Made by a program: the position numbers and the translations under genes
The notes under the pieces: generated by a model
Seen by the model: only the letters and a program-made list of their open reading frames with translations
Databases searched by the model: none
Told to the model about the DNA's origin: nothing
Shown: piece after piece, positions 1 through 9,080 of the stretch
Position numbering within the stretch: the first letter of the stretch is position 1
Layout of the letters: every line of letters starts with the position of its first letter
Assembly (NCBI GenBank): GCA_020632595.1
Contig: JACKFF010000018.1
Span: 1-64,000 of the forward strand
Direction: 5' to 3'
Length of the DNA stretch: 64,000 nt
From: Nitrospiraceae bacterium
GTDB taxonomy: Bacteria > Nitrospirota > Nitrospiria > Nitrospirales > UBA8639

Positions 1-1424
1 ACATCCACCACCACTTTGACGCGGTATTCGCTTTGCAAGCGGAATTCCAGCACATCAAACTGAAGTTTGCCGACAGCGGCCACAAAAAATTCCAGCCCGT
101 CCAGACTTCGAAGGATTTGAATGGTCCCTTCCCTGGCGAGTTGCTCGATTCCCTTGTCGAACGATTTGCGCATTCCCGTATCGGTCGGCCGCACGCGGGC
201 AAAGACTTCCGGTTGAAATTGTGGAAGCGGTTTATAATTAAACCCGTCCGCCACTGAAATGGTGTCACCGATTTGAAAAATCCCGGGATTGATTATCCCA
301 ATGACATCGCCGGGATAGGCCACATCGACCGTATTGCGTTCCTTCGCCACCATACTGTGGGGCCGTGAAAGCCGCACATCCGTGTTGGTCCGATGATGTT
401 TGACCACCACATCCCGCTCGAATCTCCCTGAGCAGACGCGTAAAAAGGCCGTGCTGTCGCGATGGCGCGGATTCATATTGGCCTGGAGTTTAAAGACATA
501 CGCGCTGAATGGTGTATCCACCGGATCGATCATCAATTCACGGCCATCCGGGGCATCGGCTAAGCGACCGTGAGCGGAAGGCGCCAGGTCCACAAACGCA
601 TCGAAGAATGCTTCCACACCAAAATTGGTCATGGCAGATCCGAAGAAGACGGGCGTGACTTTTCCATTTTGAAAATCATCCTTCGAGAAGGGGTTTCCGG
701 CGATATCCAGTAATTCCAAATCATGCATCAATCCATCCCAGATATACCCCGCCATACGGTCTTTCACCGAGGGATCGTCCAATGAGAGTTCCATGAGGTC
801 CGGTTTCGCCGCCCCTCCTGCAGCCGTTTTGGTATAGAGCAACACCTTTCGGGTTTGCCGATTCACCACACCAAGAAAGTCCTGTCCGGACCCGATGGGC
901 CAATTGATGGGACTGGCATGAATCCCCAATACCTCTTCCACTTCCGACATAAGATCCAGCGGAGCCCGTCCCGGCAAATCCATCTTATTGATGAAAGTCA
1001 ACACAGGAATCCGCCGAAGACGGCAGACCTCAAACAGTTTGCGTGTTTGCGTTTCAACACCCTTCGCCGCGTCAATCACCATGATCGCGCTATCGGCCGC
1101 GGTGAGTGTCCGGTAGGTATCCTCGCAAAAATCCTGATGGCCAGGCGTATCCAATACATTGATCACAGCCTGTTTATAAGGAAATTGCATCGCCGAGGCG
1201 GTAATGGAGATGCCGCGCTCCTGCTCCATTTCCATCCAATCCGAGGTGGCCATTTTCCGGTTTTTTCGCCCCCCGACCATACCGGCGGTGCGGACCAGCC
1301 CTGAGTAAAGCAGGAGCTTTTCGGTCAACGTGGTTTTACCGGCGTCCGGATGGCTGATGATGGCAAAGGTCCGACGCTTGTTCGCCTCGGTACGAATTTC
1401 TTGTTTGAGTTGAAGTGTGGTCAT
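1..1424 (-). CDS. prfC: Peptide chain release factor 3 (C-terminus cut by window edge)
   Basis: GTPase that recycles release factors RF1/RF2 from the ribosome after peptide release. The reading frame is open from an ATG at 1424 to the window edge (474 codons; family members are near 530), so the last part of the C-terminal domain is missing. Visible GTPase motifs are HPDAGKTT (G1, about residue 25), DTPGH (G3) and NKMD (G4), and the ...SEYRVK segment near the edge matches the RF3 C-terminal region. An AAAAGGTAGT stretch just before the ATG serves as ribosome-binding site. It begins only 30 bases after the TolC-type gene, so it could be co-transcribed with the efflux operon. Family assignment is very secure. 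Confidence 0.96.
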   Translation of the reverse strand, partial: MTTLQLKQEIRTEANKRRTFAIISHPDAGKTTLTEKLLLYSGLVRTAGMVGGRKNRKMATSDWMEMEQERGISITASAMQFPYKQAVINVLDTPGHQDFCEDTYRTLTAADSAIMVIDAAKGVETQTRKLFEVCRLRRIPVLTFINKMDLPGRAPLDLMSEVEEVLGIHASPINWPIGSGQDFLGVVNRQTRKVLLYTKTAAGGAAKPDLMELSLDDPSVKDRMAGYIWDGLMHDLELLDIAGNPFSKDDFQNGKVTPVFFGSAMTNFGVEAFFDAFVDLAPSAHGRLADAPDGRELMIDPVDTPFSAYVFKLQANMNPRHRDSTAFLRVCSGRFERDVVVKHHRTNTDVRLSRPHSMVAKERNTVDVAYPGDVIGIINPGIFQIGDTISVADGFNYKPLPQFQPEVFARVRPTDTGMRKSFDKGIEQLAREGTIQILRSLDGLEFFVAAVGKLQFDVLEFRLQSEYRVKVVVD

Positions 1425-1454
1425 ACTACCTTTTGGGCGAAATCGCCCTTTCCA

Positions 1455-2798
1455 CTACATTTTTTCCAACTGCCCCTGCGCCCGGGCCAGACTCAGCCGC
1501 GAAGCATTAAAGGTGAAGAGACCTTCTATCAAATTATCCCTGGCTTGCGCCACACGGGTTTGCGCATCCGTGACTTCGATATTGGTGGCGACACCAACTG
1601 CGAACCGCTCACGCGAGAGTTCCAATTCAGTTAGGGAGAGTTTCAGGCCTTCTTCCGCAACCGCGACCTGCTGTTTTGCTGAGCTTAACGTGATCAACGC
1701 ATCGCGAACTTCCAATCCTACTTGATATTGCACATCCTGCGTTCTAATGGCTTCCTGTCTGACTTTACTGCGACTCTCTGAAATTCTGGCTTCCCGCATT
1801 CCGCCATCAAAAATCGGCACCTGCATCAACACCTGGACATTGTCGGTGGTCAACGCATTGGGGATTTGATTGCCAATCATCCCCACATCGCCCAAGGCCC
1901 GTATGGAGGGAACCCGTTCATTCGTCACGGAACTTAATGTCAAGGAGGCCAGGCGCTCCCGATTCTGCTGTGCCTTCAGTTCGGTCCGGTTTTCTTTCGC
2001 CACCTGCAAGGCCTCGCCTATGGATTGTTCAGAGACATTCACCAACTTCATTTCATCCGTGAGCACCAGCCGCACATCGAACGACAATCCCATGGCCCGA
2101 ATCAAATTGAGTTTGGCACGATCCCGATCATTTTCCGCCACTAATAATCGCTGTCTGGCGTTTTCCAATTGAACCTTCGCCCGTGTCACATCCAGACTGG
2201 TCGCCATTCCGGCGGATTTTCGTTCCGCCGCCAAGCGCAGTAATTCCTTGTTCAACGCCACATCCGCGGTCCGCGCATCCACCGCCGCCTTCGCCCGAAG
2301 TGTTTCCAAATAAATCAGACCTGCGGTCGCCATGGTATCCCGTTTGGTGACTTCCGCATCCAACCCTGCCACATCCACTCCCGCTTTGGCAGCCCGCCAT
2401 TTTTGAATGAGACTTAAGCTGAACACATTCTGGGTGAGAAAAGCCCGCATTTCGTAAAAATCCCTGGGGCCCACGACGGTGGCATTGGAACCAAACGACC
2501 CCGTAAAGAATCGCCGTCGGGCTGCGCCTGCCGTCCCTGAAAGATTGGGCAACAATTCACCGAGTTGTGTATTCGCAACGTCCTGCGCCTGTGTAATACG
2601 TTCATTAAACAAACGGACCGTTGGATTTTGATCGACAGCCGCATCCATCGCCTCTCGCAAACTCAATCGCAACTCGGGAAGGTCCCGGCCCGTTGCAGGT
2701 TCCGGGGAAGCCGCCCAGGTGACGGCACCGTTTCCTCCAAACACCGCAAGACACGCCACGCAAAGCCCAACCGCCTTCCAAAACCGACCTCCCATCAT
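1455..2798 (-). CDS. TolC-family outer-membrane efflux channel
   Basis: Outer-membrane channel subunit of the tripartite RND efflux system encoded just upstream. About 447 aa. It has an N-terminal signal peptide (MMGGRFWKAVGLCVACLAVF, cleavage near TWAAS) and two long helical repeats typical of the OEP family, including a DVTRAKVQLENARQRL-type coiled-coil segment. The open frame runs further upstream into the RND gene. I start at the ATGATG at 2798-2793, because AGGGG lies 7 bases before it and the signal peptide starts there. It sits 22 bases after the RND pump stop codon, in the usual order adaptor-pump-channel. Substrate cannot be read from sequence. Confidence 0.93.
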   Translation of the reverse strand: MMGGRFWKAVGLCVACLAVFGGNGAVTWAASPEPATGRDLPELRLSLREAMDAAVDQNPTVRLFNERITQAQDVANTQLGELLPNLSGTAGAARRRFFTGSFGSNATVVGPRDFYEMRAFLTQNVFSLSLIQKWRAAKAGVDVAGLDAEVTKRDTMATAGLIYLETLRAKAAVDARTADVALNKELLRLAAERKSAGMATSLDVTRAKVQLENARQRLLVAENDRDRAKLNLIRAMGLSFDVRLVLTDEMKLVNVSEQSIGEALQVAKENRTELKAQQNRERLASLTLSSVTNERVPSIRALGDVGMIGNQIPNALTTDNVQVLMQVPIFDGGMREARISESRSKVRQEAIRTQDVQYQVGLEVRDALITLSSAKQQVAVAEEGLKLSLTELELSRERFAVGVATNIEVTDAQTRVAQARDNLIEGLFTFNASRLSLARAQGQLEKM

Positions 2799-2820
2799 AT
2801 CTTGTCCCCTCGCCTCCAGG

Positions 2821-5800
2821 TTACAATGCGCCGCCCGATGGCTGTTCAGCCAATTGAGGATTTCTGCTTTCTGACCACTTGCGTTGCGTATCAACGACCA
2901 GGGTAAACAATGCGGGAATAACAATAAGAGTGAACACTGTGGAGACCATGAGGCCGCCCAGCACCACACTTCCGATACCTCGATACAGCTCGGAGCCCGC
3001 TCCGGATGAGACCACAAGCGGAAAGAGCCCAAAGAGCGTCGTGAGTGTCGTCATCATAATCGGCCGGACACGGATTTTAACGGATTCACGAATGGCTTCC
3101 CGAAGAGGCAATCCTTGTCCCGACTCTTCTCCAAACGAATCCCCCTCTTCCGGTCCCCTCATGAAATTTAAAGCCTGGTGCACCACCAGAATGGCATTAT
3201 TGACCACCACGCCGATGAGAATGACAAAGCCTAACATGGTCAGCACATCCAATGGTTGATAGGCGATAAAATTATTGACCAGAGAAAGCCCCAGGAATCC
3301 ACCGGCTGCGGCAAACGGCACCGTAAAAATAATGACTAGAGGATAGAGAAAACTTTCAAACAACGCGGCCATCAGGAGGTAGGTAATGGTAAAGGCCAGC
3401 AGAAAATTCCATTTTAACGCATCATAGGTTTCGGTAAGATCATCGGCCGTCCCCGACAGGCGCACATTATACAAGCGTCCTAACGCCCCGCTTTCTTTCA
3501 ATGGCCCGAGGATTTGCGTTCGAATCACATCCATCGCCTCTTCCAGCGCCATCTCAACCGGCGGGATCACCTGAATTACAATGGATCGTTCCCGTTCGAT
3601 ATGATTAATTTGTTCCGGGCCCGCGACTAATGTGACATCGGCAATATTGCCAACCGTCGTCAATTGACCGCCTTTGGTATAAATCGGAATGGAATTGAGC
3701 GACTGGGTCTGGTTGGCATATTTATCGACACCACGAATCGTAAGATCAATCTCATCTCCCTCAAATTGATAATCACTGGCCTTTGCCCCATCGACCAGGG
3801 CATCAATGGTAAATCCGAGCTCCTGATTCGTCATTTGCACATCCGCCGCACGATCCCGCTTGACGGTCACCCGGACTTCCGGACTGCCCAAATCCAAACT
3901 GGGAATGGGTCTGACCTGTGCCTCGGGGAGCACCCCTTTCACCTGACCAAACACCTGAACACCTAACTGAACAAGCGTGTCCAACTCCGGCCCGGTGATC
4001 TCAATATCGATATTTCGACCCTCGCCCAAGCCACGCTCGAACAGGCCGCGTTGTGTGATGATCCCAATCACACCCGGAAGGTCCGCCGTCGCTCGACGAA
4101 ACAGGGGGATCAATTCTTTCACGCGGCTCGGATCATTTACTCGACCGCCCATAAAGACGGATCGCCCCCGTGCCACATAGAAAAAATTGGCAATACTGGG
4201 GCCATCCAAAGCGGCCTCCTCCGGGGAACCGGGCTTTGCATCCCAATAGGGGCTTAGGGTCGATTCAATCGGCTGTCCCATTTTGACAAATTCGTGAGTG
4301 TTATACCCCGGAGGAGGCAGCAGAATGCCAATGACAAGATTCCGGTTTCCCTGAGGAAGATACTCCGCCTTCGGTAACAAAGCCCAGCTTCCCAGTATCG
4401 CAAGAGAAGTGAATCCCAGAATCGTCACACTTCGCCAGAAGACACTGCCACTCAAACCATACACCATAGAACCCAAGGCCTCTTTGATACGATCCAACCA
4501 GGAATGCCGTCCCGCCGTCGAACCACTCTCCGCGAATCCCGCGACAGTCCTCGTACCCGGTGCCTGCTCCCTTTTGGACTTTTTCACCGTGGTTAACACC
4601 CGTGCAGACAAGGATGGTATCACCGTCATCGAAACCACAAGACTCAAACCCACTCCCGCACTAATCGCAATAGCGATATCCCGAAACAATTGACCGGATT
4701 GTTCTTCCATGAACACAATGGGAACAAATACGGCAATAGTCGTGAGGGTACTGGCCAGCACCGCACCCCACACCTCCACAGTGCCATCGTATGCCGCTTG
4801 AAATAACGATTTGCCCAATTCACGATGACGATAAATATTTTCCAACACCACAATGGAGTTATCCACCAACATCCCGGCAGCAAACGTCATTCCCGCTAAA
4901 CTGATGACATTGAAATTCCGGCCCAACGCCCACAGCATAATAAACGTTCCCATCATGCTGATCGGAATGGCCAAACCGACGACCAGGGTGCTACTGCCCG
5001 TACGGAGGAATAAATACAAAATGGAGATCGCCAATATACTCCCGACGATCAAATTTTGCTGGACAAGAGTCAGGGATCGGTTTATGTACGTGGTTTCATC
5101 ATAGACCTGAAATAACTGAAACCCCCGCGCATTCAAAATTTCTTCATTGAGCTCAATGGCGGCCTCGCGCAGACCATCCATGGCGTCCAAGACATTGGCC
5201 CCGGTCTGCCGTATGGCGTTGATTGCGATGGCTGGATGGCCTTTTTGTCGCACCACCACGGTCGGATCCTTGTAATCAATATGGGCGGTCGCCACATCCC
5301 GCACATACACCGATGCCCCATCACGCCTGGCGATGATGACATTTTCCACATCCTGGGGATTGAGATATTCCCCCACCGTGCGTACGACATACGACCGTTT
5401 ACCCTCATCGAAATCTCCGGCACTGTAATCCCTATTCTCCTGATCTAACGCTCGAGCCAGATCCATAATGGTTAACGCTCTGGACGCTAATTTAGCCGGA
5501 TCGACCGTCACCCGAAGCTCCCGCTCCCGACCACCATAAACATTCGAAGCTGCGACACCCTGGACCCGTTCGAAACGGGCTTTGATGATATCCTCTGCAA
5601 AATCCCGCATGGTTTCGATGTTGACAGGATTCCCTTCCAGTGTGTCTAAAATAAACCAGGCCATGGCGGCCCCACGGGTATCCGCGCTGCTTATGACGGG
5701 TTCATCCGCCTCAAGCGGGTACTCCTTGACCTGATTCAACCGGTTGGAAACCTGGAGTAAGGCGGTATCCGTATTCGTTCCTGTGGGAAATCGAAGAATG

Positions 5801-6072
5801 ACTTTTCCCTGACCGTAGGAACTTTCACTGAACATTTTTTCCAGTCCTTCGACGCCTTTGAGTTGCTCTTCCTGCTCATCGATGATTTCACGTTCGACTT
5901 CATGCGGGCTTCCCCCGGGCCAAACGGTATCCACGGTAACTTCATGCTTCTCCACATCAGGTGCCAATTGAACCGGGAGCTTCAGCAACGCCACAATGCC
6001 GAACAACACCACTAAGAGCACACCCACTGCTGTGCTGACCGGATAACGGATGGCGGAATGAACCAGATTCAT
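2821..6072 (-). CDS. RND efflux pump, inner-membrane subunit (AcrB/HAE1 type)
   Basis: Proton-driven inner-membrane transporter of the hydrophobe/amphiphile RND family, 1083 aa, the usual full length. It begins with the typical first membrane helix (residues about 8-30, AIRYPVSTAVGVLLVVLFGI). It has the family duplication with two large periplasmic loops, and the TM4 proton-relay motif GMLVDNSIVVLENI, which carries one Asp where AcrB has two. The ATG at 6072 overlaps the stop of the adaptor gene by four bases (ATGA), so translation is coupled. The C-terminus (WSESRNPQLAEQPSGGAL) is short. Together with the adaptor and TolC neighbours this is a complete tripartite exporter. Drugs, solvents or metals are all possible substrates; the sequence resembles the drug/solvent branch more than CusA/CzcA. 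Confidence 0.94.
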   Translation of the reverse strand: MNLVHSAIRYPVSTAVGVLLVVLFGIVALLKLPVQLAPDVEKHEVTVDTVWPGGSPHEVEREIIDEQEEQLKGVEGLEKMFSESSYGQGKVILRFPTGTNTDTALLQVSNRLNQVKEYPLEADEPVISSADTRGAAMAWFILDTLEGNPVNIETMRDFAEDIIKARFERVQGVAASNVYGGRERELRVTVDPAKLASRALTIMDLARALDQENRDYSAGDFDEGKRSYVVRTVGEYLNPQDVENVIIARRDGASVYVRDVATAHIDYKDPTVVVRQKGHPAIAINAIRQTGANVLDAMDGLREAAIELNEEILNARGFQLFQVYDETTYINRSLTLVQQNLIVGSILAISILYLFLRTGSSTLVVGLAIPISMMGTFIMLWALGRNFNVISLAGMTFAAGMLVDNSIVVLENIYRHRELGKSLFQAAYDGTVEVWGAVLASTLTTIAVFVPIVFMEEQSGQLFRDIAIAISAGVGLSLVVSMTVIPSLSARVLTTVKKSKREQAPGTRTVAGFAESGSTAGRHSWLDRIKEALGSMVYGLSGSVFWRSVTILGFTSLAILGSWALLPKAEYLPQGNRNLVIGILLPPPGYNTHEFVKMGQPIESTLSPYWDAKPGSPEEAALDGPSIANFFYVARGRSVFMGGRVNDPSRVKELIPLFRRATADLPGVIGIITQRGLFERGLGEGRNIDIEITGPELDTLVQLGVQVFGQVKGVLPEAQVRPIPSLDLGSPEVRVTVKRDRAADVQMTNQELGFTIDALVDGAKASDYQFEGDEIDLTIRGVDKYANQTQSLNSIPIYTKGGQLTTVGNIADVTLVAGPEQINHIERERSIVIQVIPPVEMALEEAMDVIRTQILGPLKESGALGRLYNVRLSGTADDLTETYDALKWNFLLAFTITYLLMAALFESFLYPLVIIFTVPFAAAGGFLGLSLVNNFIAYQPLDVLTMLGFVILIGVVVNNAILVVHQALNFMRGPEEGDSFGEESGQGLPLREAIRESVKIRVRPIMMTTLTTLFGLFPLVVSSGAGSELYRGIGSVVLGGLMVSTVFTLIVIPALFTLVVDTQRKWSESRNPQLAEQPSGGAL

Positions 6073-7175
6073 GCTTTTACCGGCTCCTCTAAAATCCTGA
6101 CCGACTGCCCGGGCAGGAGGCGCTCATTCCCTTCCACGACGATCTGCATACCTTCTTCAATCGCTCCCTGTACTTCTACCACGTCCTCAAAATGGGCTAC
6201 GGGGATCACCGCTACCTGGGTGACCGTGTTATTGGCCACAATAAAGGCGAATTCCTTTCCCCCTTTGAGCACCAGCGCATCCTTGGGGATCACGACCGCC
6301 TGGTAAGGAGCGCCCACCGCTAACTTCACCCGTGCAACCATTCCGCTTTTAATGCGTAAATCCTGATTGGCCAACACGACTTTGACCGGAAATGTCCGTG
6401 CCGACCGATCTGCTTGCGCAATGACTGAAAAGACTGTTCCTTCGACCTCAACTCCAGGCAGGGCATCGAACTCCGCCATCACCGGATCCCCGACTCTGAC
6501 ATCCCGCACGTATTCTTCCGGAAGCGGCACTTGCACCTCGACCTTTGCCAGATCTACCAATTCCACCACTGGCCCACCCTCCTCGACCCATTGGCCGATT
6601 TCCGTATATTCTTTCGTGATCCAGCCGGGAAAAGGTGCCACGATCCTTGATTTGGTGACTTGATCACGTACCAGTCGAATTTCCGCTTCTAATTGAATCA
6701 GCCGCTTTTCCAGAGCGCTTTCTTCAACGACCGCATCATCCATTTCTTTTTGAGTCACCAGTTCTTTGGCAAACAACACTTTGATTCGGTCCAAATCCTT
6801 CTGCGCCTGTTCATAGCGGGCCTTGGCCTCACGATGCGAAGCGACGGCCGAGTCAAGGCGAATGTCCAGGGTGTCCGTTCGAAGACTGGCAAGCAGTTGG
6901 CCTTCTTTGACAAACTGCCCCTCCTTACCGGGAAAGGCTTTGACCAGCCCCGCCACTTCGCTCGCCACGAGGCTCCGCTTGCGGGGTTCAGCTGTTCCCA
7001 CCAATGAGACGGATCGCTGAACCTTCTTGCTCGAAACGGTTACAACCTTGACCGGAGAGGGTGGACGTCCCGTTGGCGGCTGGGCCGCCTCCTGTTCGCT
7101 GCACCCCTGCAATCCCTGCACAGCCAGGATCATGGCAAACACCAGCCAGATAGAGCTTTTAGACAGATATGTCAT
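6069..7175 (-). CDS. RND efflux membrane-fusion lipoprotein (AcrA-like adaptor)
   Basis: Periplasmic adaptor linking the RND pump to the TolC channel; 368 aa. The signal sequence ends in a lipobox (LQGC, Cys25), so it is probably a lipoprotein anchored in the inner membrane. After that come the lipoyl/barrel-sandwich half (EVAGLVKAFPGKEGQFVKEGQLLASL), a coiled-coil hairpin (about residues 105-160), the second lipoyl half (SRIVAPFPGWITKEY) and a C-terminal beta-barrel (VEGNERLLPGQSVRI). The gene lies 4 bases after the TetR regulator and overlaps the pump gene by 4 bases, so the four genes form one operon. Confidence 0.93.
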   Translation of the reverse strand: MTYLSKSSIWLVFAMILAVQGLQGCSEQEAAQPPTGRPPSPVKVVTVSSKKVQRSVSLVGTAEPRKRSLVASEVAGLVKAFPGKEGQFVKEGQLLASLRTDTLDIRLDSAVASHREAKARYEQAQKDLDRIKVLFAKELVTQKEMDDAVVEESALEKRLIQLEAEIRLVRDQVTKSRIVAPFPGWITKEYTEIGQWVEEGGPVVELVDLAKVEVQVPLPEEYVRDVRVGDPVMAEFDALPGVEVEGTVFSVIAQADRSARTFPVKVVLANQDLRIKSGMVARVKLAVGAPYQAVVIPKDALVLKGGKEFAFIVANNTVTQVAVIPVAHFEDVVEVQGAIEEGMQIVVEGNERLLPGQSVRILEEPVKA

Positions 7176-7179
7176 ACGT

Positions 7180-7830
7180 TTACGTTGACCTTTTTAGGGT
7201 TGAAGTCCCGAGGCCGTCAAGCAACAACGACCCTAACCACTTGCCTTTGTCCACAAGCGATTCTTTGGGGCCTGACTGGAGAATCCAAAGATAGATGGTG
7301 GAGTTTAACATGCCATGAAACGCCAAGGAGGTATCTTTGGGATTCACTTTGCGGAATTCTCCCGTCTTGATGCCCTCCTTAATGAGATTCGCAACAAGAT
7401 CAATCTGCGCCAAATACCGTTTCCACACCCGCTCGCCAAACGCGCTTTTCACCGTCCATTCAAACCCGCTCCACTCAGAGACATAAATACGGAAGAACGC
7501 ACGGTTTTGATCAGCGAAAGCTAACTTCACCTGAATCACCGCGCGTAATTTCTCCTGGGCCGGGAGACGGCTGTGGGTCGCCTCTTCCAAAAGACGGAGT
7601 AATTCCTCAACCTTGGCTTCCACCAGAGAGATATAGATGTCTTCTTTGCTTTTAAAAAACCGGTACACCGTCCCCATGGCAAATTGGGCGGCCTCGGCGA
7701 TTTCAGCCATGCTGGTTTTAAAAAACCCGTTCTGGGAGAACTTGCGCTCCGCAGCCAGCAAAATTTCTTCGCGCCGGGCTTCATATTCCCGCTGTTTTCT
7801 TTCCGCCCGAGGATTAGGAGTCGCTTTCAT
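7180..7830 (-). CDS. TetR-family transcriptional regulator of the RND operon
   Basis: 216-aa DNA-binding repressor. The N-terminal helix-turn-helix is clear (MAEIAEAAQFAMGTVYRFFK, about residues 40-62, with the family's YxxFxxKEDI continuation), followed by an all-helical ligand-binding domain of usual size. It is the first gene of the efflux operon, 4 bases before the adaptor. Local autoregulation with induction by pump substrates is therefore likely from what is known of the family; I did not find a convincing palindromic operator in the upstream region. Confidence 0.92.
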   Translation of the reverse strand: MKATPNPRAERKQREYEARREEILLAAERKFSQNGFFKTSMAEIAEAAQFAMGTVYRFFKSKEDIYISLVEAKVEELLRLLEEATHSRLPAQEKLRAVIQVKLAFADQNRAFFRIYVSEWSGFEWTVKSAFGERVWKRYLAQIDLVANLIKEGIKTGEFRKVNPKDTSLAFHGMLNSTIYLWILQSGPKESLVDKGKWLGSLLLDGLGTSTLKRST

Positions 7831-8424
7831 ATATTGCCTTTTACTGAAATCGTTCTAATCGGCTTTGAATTCTAATTCTAAAAGATGAATATCCATTCCA
7901 CAACATGAACCTCTGATTCAATTCTTTATCGGTCCCATTCTTCCTTCAGTGATGGGCAAAATTTACCCTGAACCCTAATTCTTGACCCAGTGCCCCGGCT
8001 TTTAATTGCTTAGGTAAAAGTGTCACATGCCCTATCCGAACAATTAGCAGAGGGAAAAGCATGTACAACGTTATCCTCAACTGCTGTCCTTGCACGCCTT
8101 CCATGATTTCATGTTGGTTTAAAAGAAAAAAAGGCGAGAATACTATTTGGACACGGCAACGAAGATCACACGATCTCTTCAGACGTGTGGGGAAATTTTG
8201 CTTGGAGCCCCACAAAGAAAAGATGAGAAAGGGAGACCGGCTTCCTTACATTCTCGGGAAGCCGTTTAACAAGATACTCATTTGAAGAAGCGGAAGAGAA
8301 ATGCCCATCCGTTTTTATCAGTGAGAGGAAAAATGCTTATTCTTTCTCAGTCTAGATGGCTTGTGCTGGCATCCATTCAATCCGGTTGGTTTGGGGCGAA
8401 GTTCAATATATCCAGGAACAAGGT
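7831..8424. other. Intergenic region upstream of the RND operon, no gene seen
   Basis: About 590 bases between the start of the TetR gene and the stop of the next minus-strand gene. Short open frames here have no ribosome-binding sites or recognisable protein features. The A/T-rich part next to 7830 should contain the promoter of the tetR-efflux operon. No clear inverted repeat or terminator was identified. Confidence 0.5.
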
Positions 8425-8931
8425 CTACAACGAAGTCTCTTCGCGAAAGGATCCTAAAAGCAGATTCCCGCAAAGAAGAGCACCGCCTATTAATAAGCCG
8501 CCCACACCCGTATACACGAATATTTCCGTGAGAAAATGTTCATGAGCCGGACCACGCCCGATGGAGGGGGCCAGAAGAAACATGGTCAGCCAAGACAGTG
8601 GATACAAACTGCTGAGGCCCAGAAACATTGCAGAGACTTTTTTGAATCGTGACTTCATTCCGGACAACATGGTGAGTATGATCAACCCCAGAGAAAAAGC
8701 GGCAATGCCCGTTGCATGGAAGTGCGCACGTTGGGCATATCGCCAAATCTTATCCGCACTTTTGGCATCATGAACTGCCGGATTCGCTTCGATACCCTGT
8801 TGAATATAATTCTTATACATATCTTCATTGAGACCGAAGAGAATTCCCATTCCCACACCAAATAGCAGGCCCAACAGCACCAGGCCCAGCCCAACTTTTA
8901 CAACTTGAATCTCCCGGGTCATCATGTTCAT
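8425..8931 (-). CDS. Hypothetical four-helix membrane protein
   Basis: 168-aa protein of unknown function. I start at the ATG at 8931 (GGGAG seven bases before it) rather than the TTG two codons upstream. Four hydrophobic segments are visible: about residues 10-32 (VGLGLVLLGLLFGVGMGILF), 70-92 (GIAAFSLGLIILTML), 102-122 and 142-162. Between the first two there is a soluble stretch with HFH and a His-rich start of helix 2, which could hold a metal or haem, but that is only a guess. The gene stands alone, 150 bases downstream of the two-component operon and on the same strand. Confidence 0.75.
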   Translation of the reverse strand: MNMMTREIQVVKVGLGLVLLGLLFGVGMGILFGLNEDMYKNYIQQGIEANPAVHDAKSADKIWRYAQRAHFHATGIAAFSLGLIILTMLSGMKSRFKKVSAMFLGLSSLYPLSWLTMFLLAPSIGRGPAHEHFLTEIFVYTGVGGLLIGGALLCGNLLLGSFREETSL

Positions 8932-9080
8932 GCTCAATCTCCCATCTTTCTGTCATAAATAATTTCTGCCAGTCGCGTAACTCTCAAAATACGCTTTGAT
9001 CCAAGACATACATGCGGTGATGAGTATCTGCCCAATCCCCACTTACCCGTTCCCTCAACCCGGAGTTGGGGGATGGTGGA

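Noticed and set aside
855..1304. 149-codon plus-strand open frame
   Set aside because: It is antisense to prfC, whose GTPase motifs are clear; no ribosome-binding site or protein features.
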